Source of the DNA: Theocolax elegans
Taxonomy: Eukaryota; Arthropoda; Insecta; Hymenoptera; Cerocephalidae
Direction of reading: 5' to 3'
Length of the DNA stretch: 64,000 nt
Assembly: GCA_026168455.1 (NCBI GenBank)
Contig: CM047427.1
Coordinates: forward strand, 63,492,162-63,556,161
The notes below the pieces were generated by a model. That model saw nothing but the letters and a program-made list of their open reading frames with translations, made no database searches and was not told the DNA's origin. Every line of letters begins with the position of its first letter. Positions within the stretch are counted from its first letter, which is position 1. This document shows positions 25,920-37,450 of the stretch, piece by piece. The position numbers were made by a program, and so were the translations under genes.

Positions 25920-28239
25920 ATGGCGTGCAAAATTTTCGTTTTGGCTTTAGCACTCTTCGGAGTTGCTCACTGTTTGAAGGTAACTAATAGCATCAATAAA
26001 TTATAATATTACGAGAAATTATAGTGACTTTACTACGAGTTTGAACATACAGTGTTTTGTTTTTTATACGTTTTAAGATTAATATTTTTATTTTTAGTAC
26101 GTTCCACGTAACGATTTCGAAGCCGATGTTCGATATTTGAAACTTCAAGTAGATGGAGAAGAATACAAATTAACTCTAAAACAGCGTGTGCGGGATGTGT
26201 ACCGCGAGAATTACCCAGTTTGGATGGTCAAGTCCGAAGGAGGCTCGTACGCTTTTGAGAAAGTCAACAGTGTTAGTATAATGAATAATTTGTAGATGTT
26301 CATTATTTTACTATAATTTAAAAATGTGTATATAAACAATTTTATATTAAATTTAGGAAAACCGTTTCATAAATGGTATTTTCTACGATGACGATGAGTA
26401 CATGGCTTCTTTATTAGCCACATACAACGAGGAGGAGACTCAAATTTATTACGTGAGTGATTTTATTTAAATTTACCTAAATATAGGTATATATCATAAA
26501 TTTACATTGTTTTGGCACTATGTTCTATAGGATGGAGTTGTTGGTGTTGGTACCAACACTCACGTAGTCTCTGCAGTTCCCGAAGAATGGTGGACTACGC
26601 CTGTAAAGGATGAGGAAGAAGTAAAAGAAAGCGAAGACGAAGATGTAAGTGAAAGCGAAGAAGTTGCAGAACAAAAGCTTCGATCTTCCTACGGTAAACA
26701 ATATTATTAACAATTTTTTATTTGTAACAATGAATCAATGTATATATAAATGACAATTAATTATTTATTTGTTTTTATTAGTTCCTGGAGGAAAAAGTGG
26801 TAAATTAGCAGATCCTCTGTCGGTGATGTATCCTAAAATCATGGCTGTGGTCGACTACAACTTATACAAGTACGTGATTAATTAATTACATTTTGGTTGA
26901 AATTAACGTTTTTAAATAATACGATAGTTTATATAAAGAAAATCAATTACTACTCGGGTAGAATTGTTGTCGTAGTAGATACTGCCAATTATAGACAGTA
27001 TAAGAAAGTAATAATCAAGTTTTGCGTAGTTAAATCACTTTTTATATTTTTATTTTAAAAGTAATTTATATAGTGCCCTTACTAATTAAACAGCTGCTAT
27101 ATTTTTATAATGAAGAAACTGATAAATATATAATAAATTTTGAATACTTTTAAATTATTGCAATTACAAGTTAAGTTAATTACTTCATCAAAACACCATC
27201 GAAAGAAATTCTTTTAAGTACATATATTCTTTAATTACCTAGACAATTGGGAGAAGACGTTGACGAAGTTGTCAAATACGTTGCTACCTTCTTCAATGCT
27301 GTTGATTTGAGATACACAAAACTTCAAGCATCAAACGTAGAACTCCTCGTTACTGGAATTGTCATTGTAGCTGTAAGTAAATAATAATCGATTATATAAT
27401 TATCATAGTGTTACGAAGAAAAATGACTATTAGTTAAAAACTTATACAATTTCTCCAGGATGAACAAACTGACCTTGTAGAGACAGCGCGTGACTACTTT
27501 AGCGAACAGTTCGCAATGGAGACTGAATATTTCAACTACGATACCACATTTGTATTAACCACGTAAGTTTAAAATTCAATCATGTAATTGACAAGTAAAT
27601 TTGAAGTATACATTTACTTTAATATACATAACTAATATTTTCGTATAATTTACAGAGCAAACACTGAAGCTCTTCGAGGTAATATATATTTATTCTACTA
27701 CTTAATTAATCGTTAATTAATTAATTAATTAATTAATGATATATGAAAATCCTTTACAGGTGAAACTCGCCTTGGTTCCATCTGCGACAGAGCTTACAGC
27801 ACTGCTTACGTTCAGGACAATGCTAGATTTGCAGGACTCATCTCCGCAACTCATGAATTGGGTCATTTGTAAGAAATTACTTATTATTAAAATGTTTTCG
27901 ATTTTCTAAATTTCGAAGTTTCTCTAATATATGAAGATCCTTAATTCGAAATTTTGCAATAGATTGAATCTTCCTCATGATGGATACGATGCCGCCGAAA
28001 GTTGCAAAGTTACTTCCGAAGAGAACACTACTGTCATGGCAGCTTCCATTGGATCAGTAAGATCCCTCGAATGGTCGAGATGCAGCGAGAACATTCTTGC
28101 AGAATTCACCAAGTAATATACTACATTTAATTTTAGCTTATAAATATATTTATTGTGTACATTAATAATAACACAACAATATTTGTATTTCAGAGTCAAA
28201 GCTGCTGAATGTTTGGGAGACATGCACCGTTATGAATAA
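25920..28239 (+). CDS. Secreted reprolysin-like (M12B) zinc metalloproteinase, copy 2, 11 exons, 380 aa
   Basis: Exons: 25920-25979, 26098-26271, 26357-26452, 26531-26693, 26782-26869, 27243-27372, 27459-27562, 27656-27678, 27760-27868, 27963-28112, 28194-28239 (1143 nt). Intron phases (0,0,0,1,2,0,2,1,2,2) match the paralogue at 19978 exactly. Residues 1-18 are a signal peptide (MACKIFVLALALFGVAHC). The prodomain (about 21-135) has no cysteine. A strongly acidic linker (about 137-154, rich in Glu, Asp and Ser) precedes KLRSSY, then the protease domain from about 175. HELGHLLNLPHD spans 311-322 and the Met-turn methionine is 341; catalytic Glu312 and all three zinc histidines are present, so the enzyme looks active. 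Four cysteines lie in the mature domain, and Asn337 is a glycosylation sequon. No disintegrin or Cys-rich domain follows. The start lies 39 nt after a TATA-directed initiator. Most likely a secreted venom-type metalloproteinase; a gut or haemolymph protease is the alternative. Confidence 0.94.
27713..27737. repeat. (TTAA)n microsatellite in intron 8 of metalloproteinase copy 2
   Basis: Several TTAA units in a row between exons 8 and 9. TTAA is also the target of the MITE families here, so it is a potential insertion site. Confidence 0.8.
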
Positions 28240-28307
28240 ACAGTACATTCATATACATCAAACACATCTGTTACAATTTGTACAAAAATCGAATTTATAC
28301 TTATAAC

Positions 28308-28313
28308 AATAAA
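28308..28313 (+). terminator. Poly(A) signal of metalloproteinase copy 2
   Basis: AATAAA lies 69 nt after the stop codon in an AT-rich 3' region and is the first canonical signal downstream of the gene. Confidence 0.7.
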
Positions 28314-29045
28314 TAATAATTTAAATTAAGTAAAACTTTGTTGATTCTTGTTTCGAACGTTTCTTTCATTTTTCCTTTATTTGTCACAATCATAAACTTT
28401 GCACAAATTTTATAAAACCACATGTGTAATAATTTTCTATTTTGACTATACTATAATCGGCATTTTTACAACGGGAATGTATTTATTTAATTCCATTGGC
28501 TTTATTTGCTAAAAAAGTGTAATAGAGGCAACATCAGTACATAAAATTGCAATTTCATAGAGTAGTTAATTAAACATTTTGTTAAATAATTCTATCTGGT
28601 GGAAGTGTAAGCTTGTGTATATATAAAACATTTTATATGTAAATAAAATATTTTATATCGCGAAAAGCACATTAATTTTTTTCAGAATTAGAAGACTTAT
28701 TATGATTAATAATATTTTCTACTAGATCTAGTAGCATGAAATGATACTACTGATGCTTTTGTACAAAAACGACAAAAGATTATGTAGATAAAACAGTCAA
28801 AGCTTAGTTGATTCGTTAAATACTTTTAAACAATTCAATTAAAACGTGTAGTAAAGTTTAATTTATTACCTTTCATTATAGATAATAATTACTTTTGTAA
28901 CTTTAAATTATTACCTTTTTGTTTAACTTGATAACTTTCATAACCTTTTTCTTTTCTCAAAATTATCGATTTGAAATCAGCTTTTTTTTATCTTGTGCAT
29001 GCAATTTGTCTCAACTTTCAATAGAATGCATTTGCAGTACAATTA

Positions 29046-29080
29046 TATAAAGTAAAATAATATAATTTTATATTTCCAGT
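29046..29080 (+). promoter_or_regulatory. Candidate TATA/initiator before the 48 aa frame
   Basis: TATAAAG at 29046 and CAGT at 29077-29080 are spaced about 32 bp, as in insect TATA promoters. TATA-like strings are common in this AT-rich DNA, so only the combination carries weight. Confidence 0.35.
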
Positions 29081-29106
29081 AAAATATTGGAAAATTAATA
29101 TTTAAA

Positions 29107-29253
29107 ATGAACTCATCATTCAGATTTGAGCTACATTTCGGTGAAATACCGATAGTAACTATATGTGAACAAGAAGAGAAAGGAAGTAGTGAAGTGTCGA
29201 TGGTCAAGGAAAGATATGACGTTGATCTTGAAGAGAGAATGTGTTATTTTTGA
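29107..29253 (+). CDS. Possible small protein gene, 48 aa, unknown function
   Basis: An ATG with AAA before it opens a 48-codon frame beginning MNSSFRFELHFGEIP and ending ERMCYF. It is acidic in the middle, with no signal peptide or membrane segment, and I do not recognise it. What makes it more than a chance frame is its setting: TATAAAG at 29046-29052, a CAGT initiator at 29077-29080 (about 32 bp later), a leader of about 29 nt, and AATAAA at 29355-29360. It lies 870 bp downstream of metalloproteinase copy 2 on the same strand. Alternatives: an exon of a larger gene (a TTTCCAG acceptor also ends at 29079), a decayed gene, or coincidence in AT-rich DNA. Confidence 0.3.
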   Translation: MNSSFRFELHFGEIPIVTICEQEEKGSSEVSMVKERYDVDLEERMCYF

Positions 29254-29354
29254 AGATCCTTGGTCATGGACGTCGAGTTTTTGATACCAATTGTAATATA
29301 TTTTAAGAACCAGTTACAGATAAACCAATTTTATTAGTTAAATTTTTCGTATTG

Positions 29355-29360
29355 AATAAA
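29355..29360 (+). terminator. Candidate poly(A) signal of the 48 aa frame
   Basis: AATAAA about 100 nt after the stop codon at 29251-29253. Confidence 0.3.
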
Positions 29361-32300
29361 ATTTATAAGTTAATTAAATAAATAAATTATCCGACAATAT
29401 TTATTTCTGGTTTTTCGCACATTATTTGAAACCCAGTATTTTATAGAGGCAGAGAATGACGAGTGTTTTATTTTATAAATACACAGATGTAAAGTTACCT
29501 AGGAAGCTTTTATAAATTTACTAGTAAGCTCGAGTTAAATACATCGTCATCACATCTTTTCCTCTTCTGGGGATGGAAGGAAAAAGTTTTTTAATCTGTC
29601 GTTCGTGGAAATGGGAAAATTTGCAGGAGCTCCTAATTCTTTGAGACGTGACACGACATTAATTAAAGGGAACCCTCACACAAAATGTGGGAGAGCCGCA
29701 ATCATTCGTTAACTTTTGTGTTCCGTGGATTCGAAAGCCTGCATAATTAGACTTGAAGCTTGCGAGGAAAGCTGCAATTACTAATATTACAGGCTGGTTT
29801 CTCATATTTTGTTATAACTAAACATAAGGTTTTACACATACGGTATTAATTCAAGAACACACTTTTTATTTTACAATGTTATTTATGTCGAATTTTAAAA
29901 AAAAATTCGAATGATGTATTATTCTCGTATCTCGCGTTACGTAAAGGTTGTATTAAAAGAAGAACTTGTTGATCAAATACAATGTGTTGCACCAAAAAAA
30001 ATTATTAAAGCAAATTACTTATTCACCCGTCACCATCGTACTTCGAGATGTTCACTATTATATAATATATGGAGTGAATACTATTATAAACTTTCCTTAA
30101 AATATATGATGAATGATGTTCTAAAAAATGTCAGTCAATGAATTCAAATCAAGGAACATTTAAATTGTTTACCATGGTTAGATACCACTTTGGTGTAACG
30201 AGTAAATCAAGACTTGCTTCCCGCAACCTTGAATATTACATAGCAATTTTTTAACTGTCAAAAATTATTTGCCACAAACGTACATAGAAATGTCCAGCAC
30301 GCAAATAACACGAGGACGTTCAATCCGTATTTTTTTTCATTTTATAATCGATGATATTTTTTATCGGACATATGAGTAAATTGTCCATGGATTCGTCGAA
30401 GATCACGCATTTGTGACTCGGGAGAGGATATAGATCCAGACAAGGTGAATGGAAACTTTGTGCGGTTTCTCGTCTCTTCTTTTTTTCATAAAAAATTTCT
30501 GTACTCTTACGTGAATGGATTATAAAAAATAGTATCGTTATCATTTTTAATGATTTCTTGGTGAAAATTTGACGACAGCATTTTTCGTGCAATATCACGT
30601 CTACTATTGCATCACCGAGTTTTATAACTTAAAAAGTGACTTTTAATACTTCGCAAAAGAAATTTCAAGCCAGCTGTAACTAACGGCGATTTCCTTGGTT
30701 TTAGTTTTATCGTAAACTATGCTTGCGTATTTGACACTACCGTGAATTGAATAAGAAATTAACTTAGCCTTGGTAAGATATACTAACATAATTAAAATGT
30801 CTTATAATTATAATTAATAGGTTAACGTTTATGTTTACTAAATTTAAATGTAATTAAATAGACAATGTAATATATTGTGTTATAAATGTTCAATTTAATT
30901 ATGTTTTGTTAAGACGTTCATATGTATAGGTAAACAGTATTGAAAACAACTTCACTATCGATAAAATTTTGACCATTATTTATTTGATGCTCTAAAAAAT
31001 TAGATAATGTGTAGGTTGTAAGTCAATATTTCCTGCATTAAATGTTCGATAAACAAATATTAAAGTATTATTGTAATCGAAGAATTATTTCAATTGAAAC
31101 TTTAGTTGCACTTCGGGCTTCAATCGTGTTATAAAGTCGTGATATCATTTTATTTCTGTTATTCCAACAATAATATGACGTACTTGCAAACAACGATCTA
31201 CTCGACTGAGGGGCCACAAACCAGTTTGCTGTTTGTTTCAATAGTACATGAATTCGTATTTTCAGCTAAGCCAATAATTTTTTTTTATTGCTTTTTTTTT
31301 TGAGAAGTCATTAGTCTGCAAGATCCTTATTGACTAGTAGTTGAAAATATTCAAAGGAAAACTTTTCATGTGAATTTTCTTTTTGGTTTTGAATATAGTA
31401 ATTATTAGTCCTTTTTGATACTAATGTGAAAGTGTTGATGTTCAAACGAGTGAGAGTTTCATCTTTCGAGTGAATCGAGGGGGGTATCCGCACGAGTATA
31501 GAAACTCATCTTTCAAACGTATACTAACAATAAAAACAATATAGTTTGATGAAGGAGATGTAAATGGGATTTTTAAAAAACGAACAGTGAAATTACATTT
31601 TACGCATAATATTAATAAGGTCTATTTAATTAGTATATGTTCAAATCGTGTTTTCTCCTAGATGCGAGTTTTTTTAAGAACATGCATATCTTGATCCCTA
31701 CGATCTTGAGAAAATATGCCAAGACACTAATTAATTTTTTTGATGAGAGAATCATATATGTGCCTCATTAGAAAATCAAATGCATATATAGATTTAAACT
31801 CAATGTACAAAAGATTTAATGCTATTGCATTAATTATTATCTAGTGACCATGGTTAATAAATTACATTTCTTGCGTGAAGTTCTCAATGTATAAACCGAA
31901 TGTCTACTATTTTTCATGAATTGTCTTTATCAAACATATTTTATTTAAATAGTTCATTATCATGTTTGTAATTGTTTTAAAACCTTGCAATTCAAATTTT
32001 TTACATCGATATAATCAATATATAATAGAAGAAACTGGTTGTACACGGACGTTTCTTAATTTGTATGCGCCACGTAATAGCAACCAGTCATACGTCAATG
32101 TATGAAGCGAAAACAATGTTCTGATGCTATATAAAAATAATAAAATATAATAAATATAATAAATAAATATAATATAATATAAAGTAAATAAAATATAATA
32201 AAACATGTTTCTTACATAAATATACAGAAAATGTATATAAATAGATAAAATAAAATACTATTTTAAGTAAATTTTCTACGTTTTAAATTACAGAAAAAAT

Positions 32301-32618
32301 GAAACAAGAAAAAATTTTATAATTTGTACTTTATTTTAAGTTAAAACTTATTTAATTTTTTTAATTTTTTTGTAACTTACATCTAAATGTTGTAAAGCTA
32401 AAAGTGTGTCTCTTATTAGCATGTGATTGGAAAATAAATCTAGATTTACAATGTCTTATAATTGTTATTATATTTATTGCATATTTACCTTAAAAAACGC
32501 TGCCAATTATAAATGTCACTTTGATTGATCCGTGTTTATCCCTGAATATATTTACTTTTCTCAGAATGTCATTGATTCAAAATTATAATAAATATATAAT
32601 AATGTATTAAAATCGACG
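29361..32618. other. AT-rich gene-free stretch
   Basis: No gene supported. A less AT-rich patch at 29560-29780 and another at 30380-30480 hold no open frame. A 76-codon frame at 29911-30141 resembles nothing known. Confidence 0.45.
32125..32210. repeat. (AATAT)n-like low-complexity tract
   Basis: Imperfect AAATATAAT repeats; the frame across it on the minus strand is a by-product. Confidence 0.7.
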
Positions 32619-32668
32619 CGATCACGAAAGTTAAGCAGCGTTTGCTGCGCTCAATATCTGAGAGATGT
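32619..32668 (+). pseudogene. 5S rRNA-like fragment
   Basis: CGATCACGAAAGTTAAGCAG at 32619-32638 is close to the conserved 5S rRNA sequence CGATCACCGAARTTAAGCA, and the next 30 bases can be matched with gaps up to the GATG of box C. It is too short and diverged to be a working 5S gene; it is either a 5S pseudogene or the head of another SINE copy. Confidence 0.5.
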
Positions 32669-33019
32669 AATTCTTTAAGTGAAATACACCGATTCATTTG
32701 AGAAATTAAAAAAAGAAGTCTTTGATTCAAAGACATAAATATTTATTGTGATGAAAATACTGTCGATAGTAATAAGTATACGTGTAATTTGAATCAAATG
32801 TATTCACTTCTTTGGTTGAAATGCATATATCCTAATAGTTAAGAAATAGATATTGAAAACTAAGAAGTAATTTTTTCGTATTAAGTAAATTTATTTCTTT
32901 GCATTGAATAATCTTGAATTCATAATTACATGCAGTTATACGAAAAAATATATATGTCTTTTGTGCGCTACGAATGTTTAATTATTAACGTTTAAATAAT
33001 AGATTAAAAAATATTAATC

Positions 33020-33220
33020 TGCGGATCCAGACAAACTAACGGGCATAACCACCTCTGTGCGCGCGCATGTTTATTGTTTATAAGCAAGGTTAGCGTACCG
33101 GTAAATAAAGTCGCGCGGCGTGTGCCTGATGGTGTTTGTCTACATCAGAAATTTCGTCTCGTACAAAATTGCTTTATGTGCCGCCGTCCTATTACATTGG
33201 TTCGACTATGGATGAATTAT
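33020..33220. promoter_or_regulatory. Small GC-richer island
   Basis: A short CpG-rich patch (GCGCGCGC, GTCGCGCGGCG) in AT-rich desert. No open frame of note and no core promoter identified. Confidence 0.15.
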
Positions 33221-33649
33221 TGAAAGAGTAGGATCTATCACATTTGATTACGCTATTTAAAACTAGGCAAAAAGTTCTATTTTATGTATACTTATAGTAT
33301 ACGTGCATAACCTCGTACGCTTCTAACCTCACTTTTCACACAATTTTTCACGTCACTCAGATTAATGTAACTCACATTTGCAACAAGTTGATTGTGAGTA
33401 ATAATAATAATTTTAATCTTAAAATAATGCAATATTGACTGCTTAGTAATAATTTAGGACGATTGTGCAAAAACAAATGTTCTAGTATTGTTTAAAAGAG
33501 TACTTCTTGTAACCAATGAACGTACGTCTTAACTATAAAGAAATATTCCTTTTAACCAAGTCGTACTATCTAAACAAATATTTCTTTATCCCAAAGCAAT
33601 ATTCATTTGCTTCATAATCAAATCCCAGTGTCTTTGTGTCAAAGAATTA

Positions 33650-33955
33650 CTTCTCTCATACTTGGATGGGTAACCCCATCCTTGTGTCGCATTTGGGATC
33701 GGTTAAATATTTTTCCTCAATAACGGTTAAACATTGTTAAAGGTTTTCCTCTCCTAATAGATTATCCCTTCATTATACACATAATCAGGGCAAATGCGAG
33801 ACGTTGAGGAAAAAATCTTAGGAGGAAAAAAAGGAAAGGTATACCTTTACAAATCTGTGGTAGGGGTGTCCCGTAAAAACTGACCGAAAGGAAGATATAG
33901 GAAGTAAAAATGATAAATAATAAAATAATAATAATAATAATAATCATAAAAATAA
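33650..33955 (+). mobile_element. 5S-rRNA-like SINE, copy 2, with (AAT)n tail
   Basis: TACTTGGATGGGTAACC at 33659 matches the conserved 3' half of 5S rRNA genes. The downstream body matches copy 1 at 23684, and the element ends in an (AAT)n tail at about 33910-33955, as expected for a SINE mobilised by a LINE. Start uncertain; 5' part may be truncated. Confidence 0.6.
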
Positions 33956-34128
33956 TATATTTGAAGTCTATCATCATAATATCTATAATTATAATAAAAT
34001 CATCCAATTACTGTTATATAAAATGCATAGACTTTGATTAATTTTCACTCAAAAAATTACGATTTAATTGCTTTGTTAATTTTAAAGTCAAATGCTAACA
34101 TTTTATACTCCCTTACCAAATCATAATT

Positions 34129-34144
34129 TTGACATATATGTCAA
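34129..34144. repeat. 16 bp perfect palindrome
   Basis: TTGACATATATGTCAA, near a second TTTTGACATTATAGG. Could be a binding site for a dimeric factor or chance. Confidence 0.5.
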
Positions 34145-36879
34145 TGTAATCCAAATCTTATCAACCAATTTTGACATTATAGGGTTGGATCACGCTCAAA
34201 AATGGGTCTACGAATAACTTAATATATTTTTAAATATATAAGTAAATTTTTAATTAATAAGTAGTAAATTTAAATATATATTTAGTAAGATTAATTTAAG
34301 ATTGTTTTAGTTGCTTTTTAGTATTAAAAGGTACGGAATTTTTAAAATAGTACTTTAATTCGCATATTTTTATAATTTTAATATATCATGATTGTATAGT
34401 TTGTTTCCTTGAAATTTCTCTTTGTGCTGATTACTACAACGTATGTTTCTCAATTCTGGATACAAATATATAAATTACTATCCATTCTTGCTTTACGACA
34501 GGCAATTTGAAAAGTCATTCTATTACGTGTGTCTTTGAAAGATGCAGACACTAGCTCGAATTTAACAAGATACCTGCGTACATATATATTTTTTTGCTTA
34601 AATCACGCGAAGCAACTTTCTTACACTGTTTAATACACGCCGTTAATGTTCAATTTGTACGTTCATATTTTAACAACTTTCACTTGGTATCGTCATTATA
34701 TTAATTTTTAAATAAACTAATAAACATTATAAATTGTGGAATATTAATTGTACGAGTACAATTGTTATTAATTTTGTCTGAATTAACAAAATTAAAAACG
34801 TATTACACAAATAAGACTTCCTCAATAATAAATATAATTAATAAAATACAATAATATTTGAAGTAAAGGTATATATATGTATATAAATATACATACTTTT
34901 ATAGGAAAAGAAAAATTTTATTGTAACATTAGAAAAACTCGTTTATATAAATGCGGAAGTTAAATATTCAATTATAAAATTAGTGTTTCAAAATATGAAT
35001 TAAAACTAGTGGAATGGCTTTTTAATAATCTTGTAAATGTACATATAAGTGTGATTTTTGTTTTCGCATGTATACTATTATTACCTTCTTTTAAAAATGA
35101 CAAAACGAAAAAAGTAGTCCAAGTCACGCGAATGACGTAACAGGTCGTATGAATGCGCCTATAAAGCATTTAAGGGGTACTGCGAAATTATCATTCAAAT
35201 TACTGCATATATGTATATTTGTAAATTCGTTTATTTGTCTATTGCTCAGAAGGAAAGTTTTACATTCACTAGTTATTTTATCGTCAGCTAATTGTCATAA
35301 ATATTTTTAAGAAAATGGAATAAATGTTGATATAATATAGATTTATTTCATGCATATAGTCACTGCATATAGGTATATCAAAATCAATTTTATTACAATT
35401 TTCGATAATAAATATTATAATACTTCGTATAATACTTCGATTAGGTTATGATTTACCTTATATAACTTCTTTATTTAAGGTAAAAAATTAATTTTTCTAT
35501 TTATTTTAATATAATAAATAATATATAAATTATTTTACTCAAATAATAGAATATTGTATACCGTAACTAATAATACTCCATATATAAATTTATTAAAATA
35601 AACTATAACGACAGTTGTTATTATAATTTTTACTTTCTTTACCGCGTTTGCATTAAATGATCCAAATAATTAAACAACATATTTTCATACATTAACATTT
35701 TTTTTACTTACATGCATATAATACATAATATGATTAAGTGAAGATAGTTATATAATGTTCCTGGAGGTAAATTTTCATGTTACACGAACGAAGAAAGATG
35801 AACCTAAATGATCGGATCGCGGAAGCGTCTGCTTCGATTTATACGAATATTTTAAATACCTAGCATTGTATCGCTAATACTATATACAAAAAATAATGTG
35901 AAAACAATAATAGAAGATAAAATTCTTGAAAAATAAAAATTTGTAAGTATGCATTGTATAAAATATCTTATTCGTATTTTAATTGATTTTTAACTTCCTT
36001 TGCCAGAACTTTCCTTTCTTTTATTTGTGCGTTCGGTCAGTAGGACATTTATGTAACATTGTGGAAGCGAGAAAAAATTGTTTTTAACACATTTAAAACT
36101 GTTGATGGAGACTATCAAATAATTTATATTATACAATACGTAAATAGATCATACTATAATTCATGTTGAGTAATTCTTAACGAATATTAAGTGACTAAAA
36201 TAAGATATATTTGTACGTAAAATAAAGCTATAAATCATAATAGAAAGTAGTTTCTGAAAGTTAAAATATAATTTATAAATTATTATGTTATAAATTATTA
36301 AAAGCGTACACACAATTTCTTTTACATGAATGAGTATTTTTCTTAGAGTATAAATTTTTACTAAATTTCTCAGATGATCAGTAATGTTCAACATCGTTTT
36401 TCTATTTTTCATAAAATATGTATTATCATTCGTTTGCACATATATACAAGTAGGAAATAGTAAGTCAAACATTAATTGTTTTATTGATCAATTAGATTTT
36501 ACGTAAGGAGGGACTATCTACACGTTCATCAGAAAGCATATTATACTTTAATAGAATGTCTAGGTAAATGATATAAATTAACCGTTAGAAAATACATATT
36601 CGTAAAAATAAAAAAAAATGTTCCAAGTGATAAGTATATTGTAGAAAATGTATAATATCGAGGGATAATTTAAAAATATTTTTATTAAAACGGAAACGTG
36701 ATGTAAACATTTCTAAAAAAGGAATAATTGAAAAATGTATAATTAACGAAATGTTGTATAAAATTTAGTAATTACGCGTGAGTAGCGATAAAGGCTGCAC
36801 ATTACCGAGAGGAAAAAAGATTATAAAAAAGTGTGAATATACGCGAAATGAGTTACGGAGTTAAACGAAACAATCATCG

Positions 36880-37450
36880 TTTAAAAGGTATAGACATAGA
36901 TAAAGATATAAAGAAACAGCACCGGCTATCGGTAAAACGCGTGAATGTACAGTGCCGGCGTTAGCGGAGGCGCGCATTAAATAATCATGCTCAGAGATGT
37001 GTTATATAAGTTCCATTAACCCCAGGCAACGAGCATTAAATAACGCGTGAACTTTCATGTGGAGACAAAAAAAAGATGTTGATCTATACAAGCGCCAAAG
37101 ACTCCGAGGGTATATAATTCGAAACTCGTAACTGCACAGTCTAAGAAACGTGAGGATAGTAGATATATATACAGAGCGTGTTTCATCTATAGAAGGAACA
37201 AAGACCGCGAAGATGACGATGTTCAGGCTTTTCTTTAGACGACTCTCTCTCGACCGAGGGATCTCACGGAAGTCTGGTCGATCGAGTGCATTGAGGAAAT
37301 CGGCGAGTTCGCTTGGCGAGAGATATTGCGCAAACGAGAAACGAGACTTAAGGAGACTGGTTTTACCAGCGCACACGCGAGCTTATATTCGCGTGTATGT
37401 ATATACACAAATGAGCGATATCGAACGTTTATAAGAGTATACGTTTAAGC
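36880..37450. promoter_or_regulatory. GC-richer island with plus-strand TATA boxes
   Basis: Contains TATATAAG at 37003 and TATATAATT at 37111, the latter 27 bp before a CAGT at 37137-37140. Arg-rich frames on both strands (37213-37434 plus, 37002-37376 minus) look like by-products of composition. Possible promoter of an unseen gene; a donor-like GTGGTAAGAG lies at about 37700. Confidence 0.25.

Noticed and set aside
37002..37376. 124-codon minus-strand frame, Arg/Leu-rich
   Set aside because: Lies in a CpG-rich island with equally long frames on the other strand; no domain, no promoter fit.
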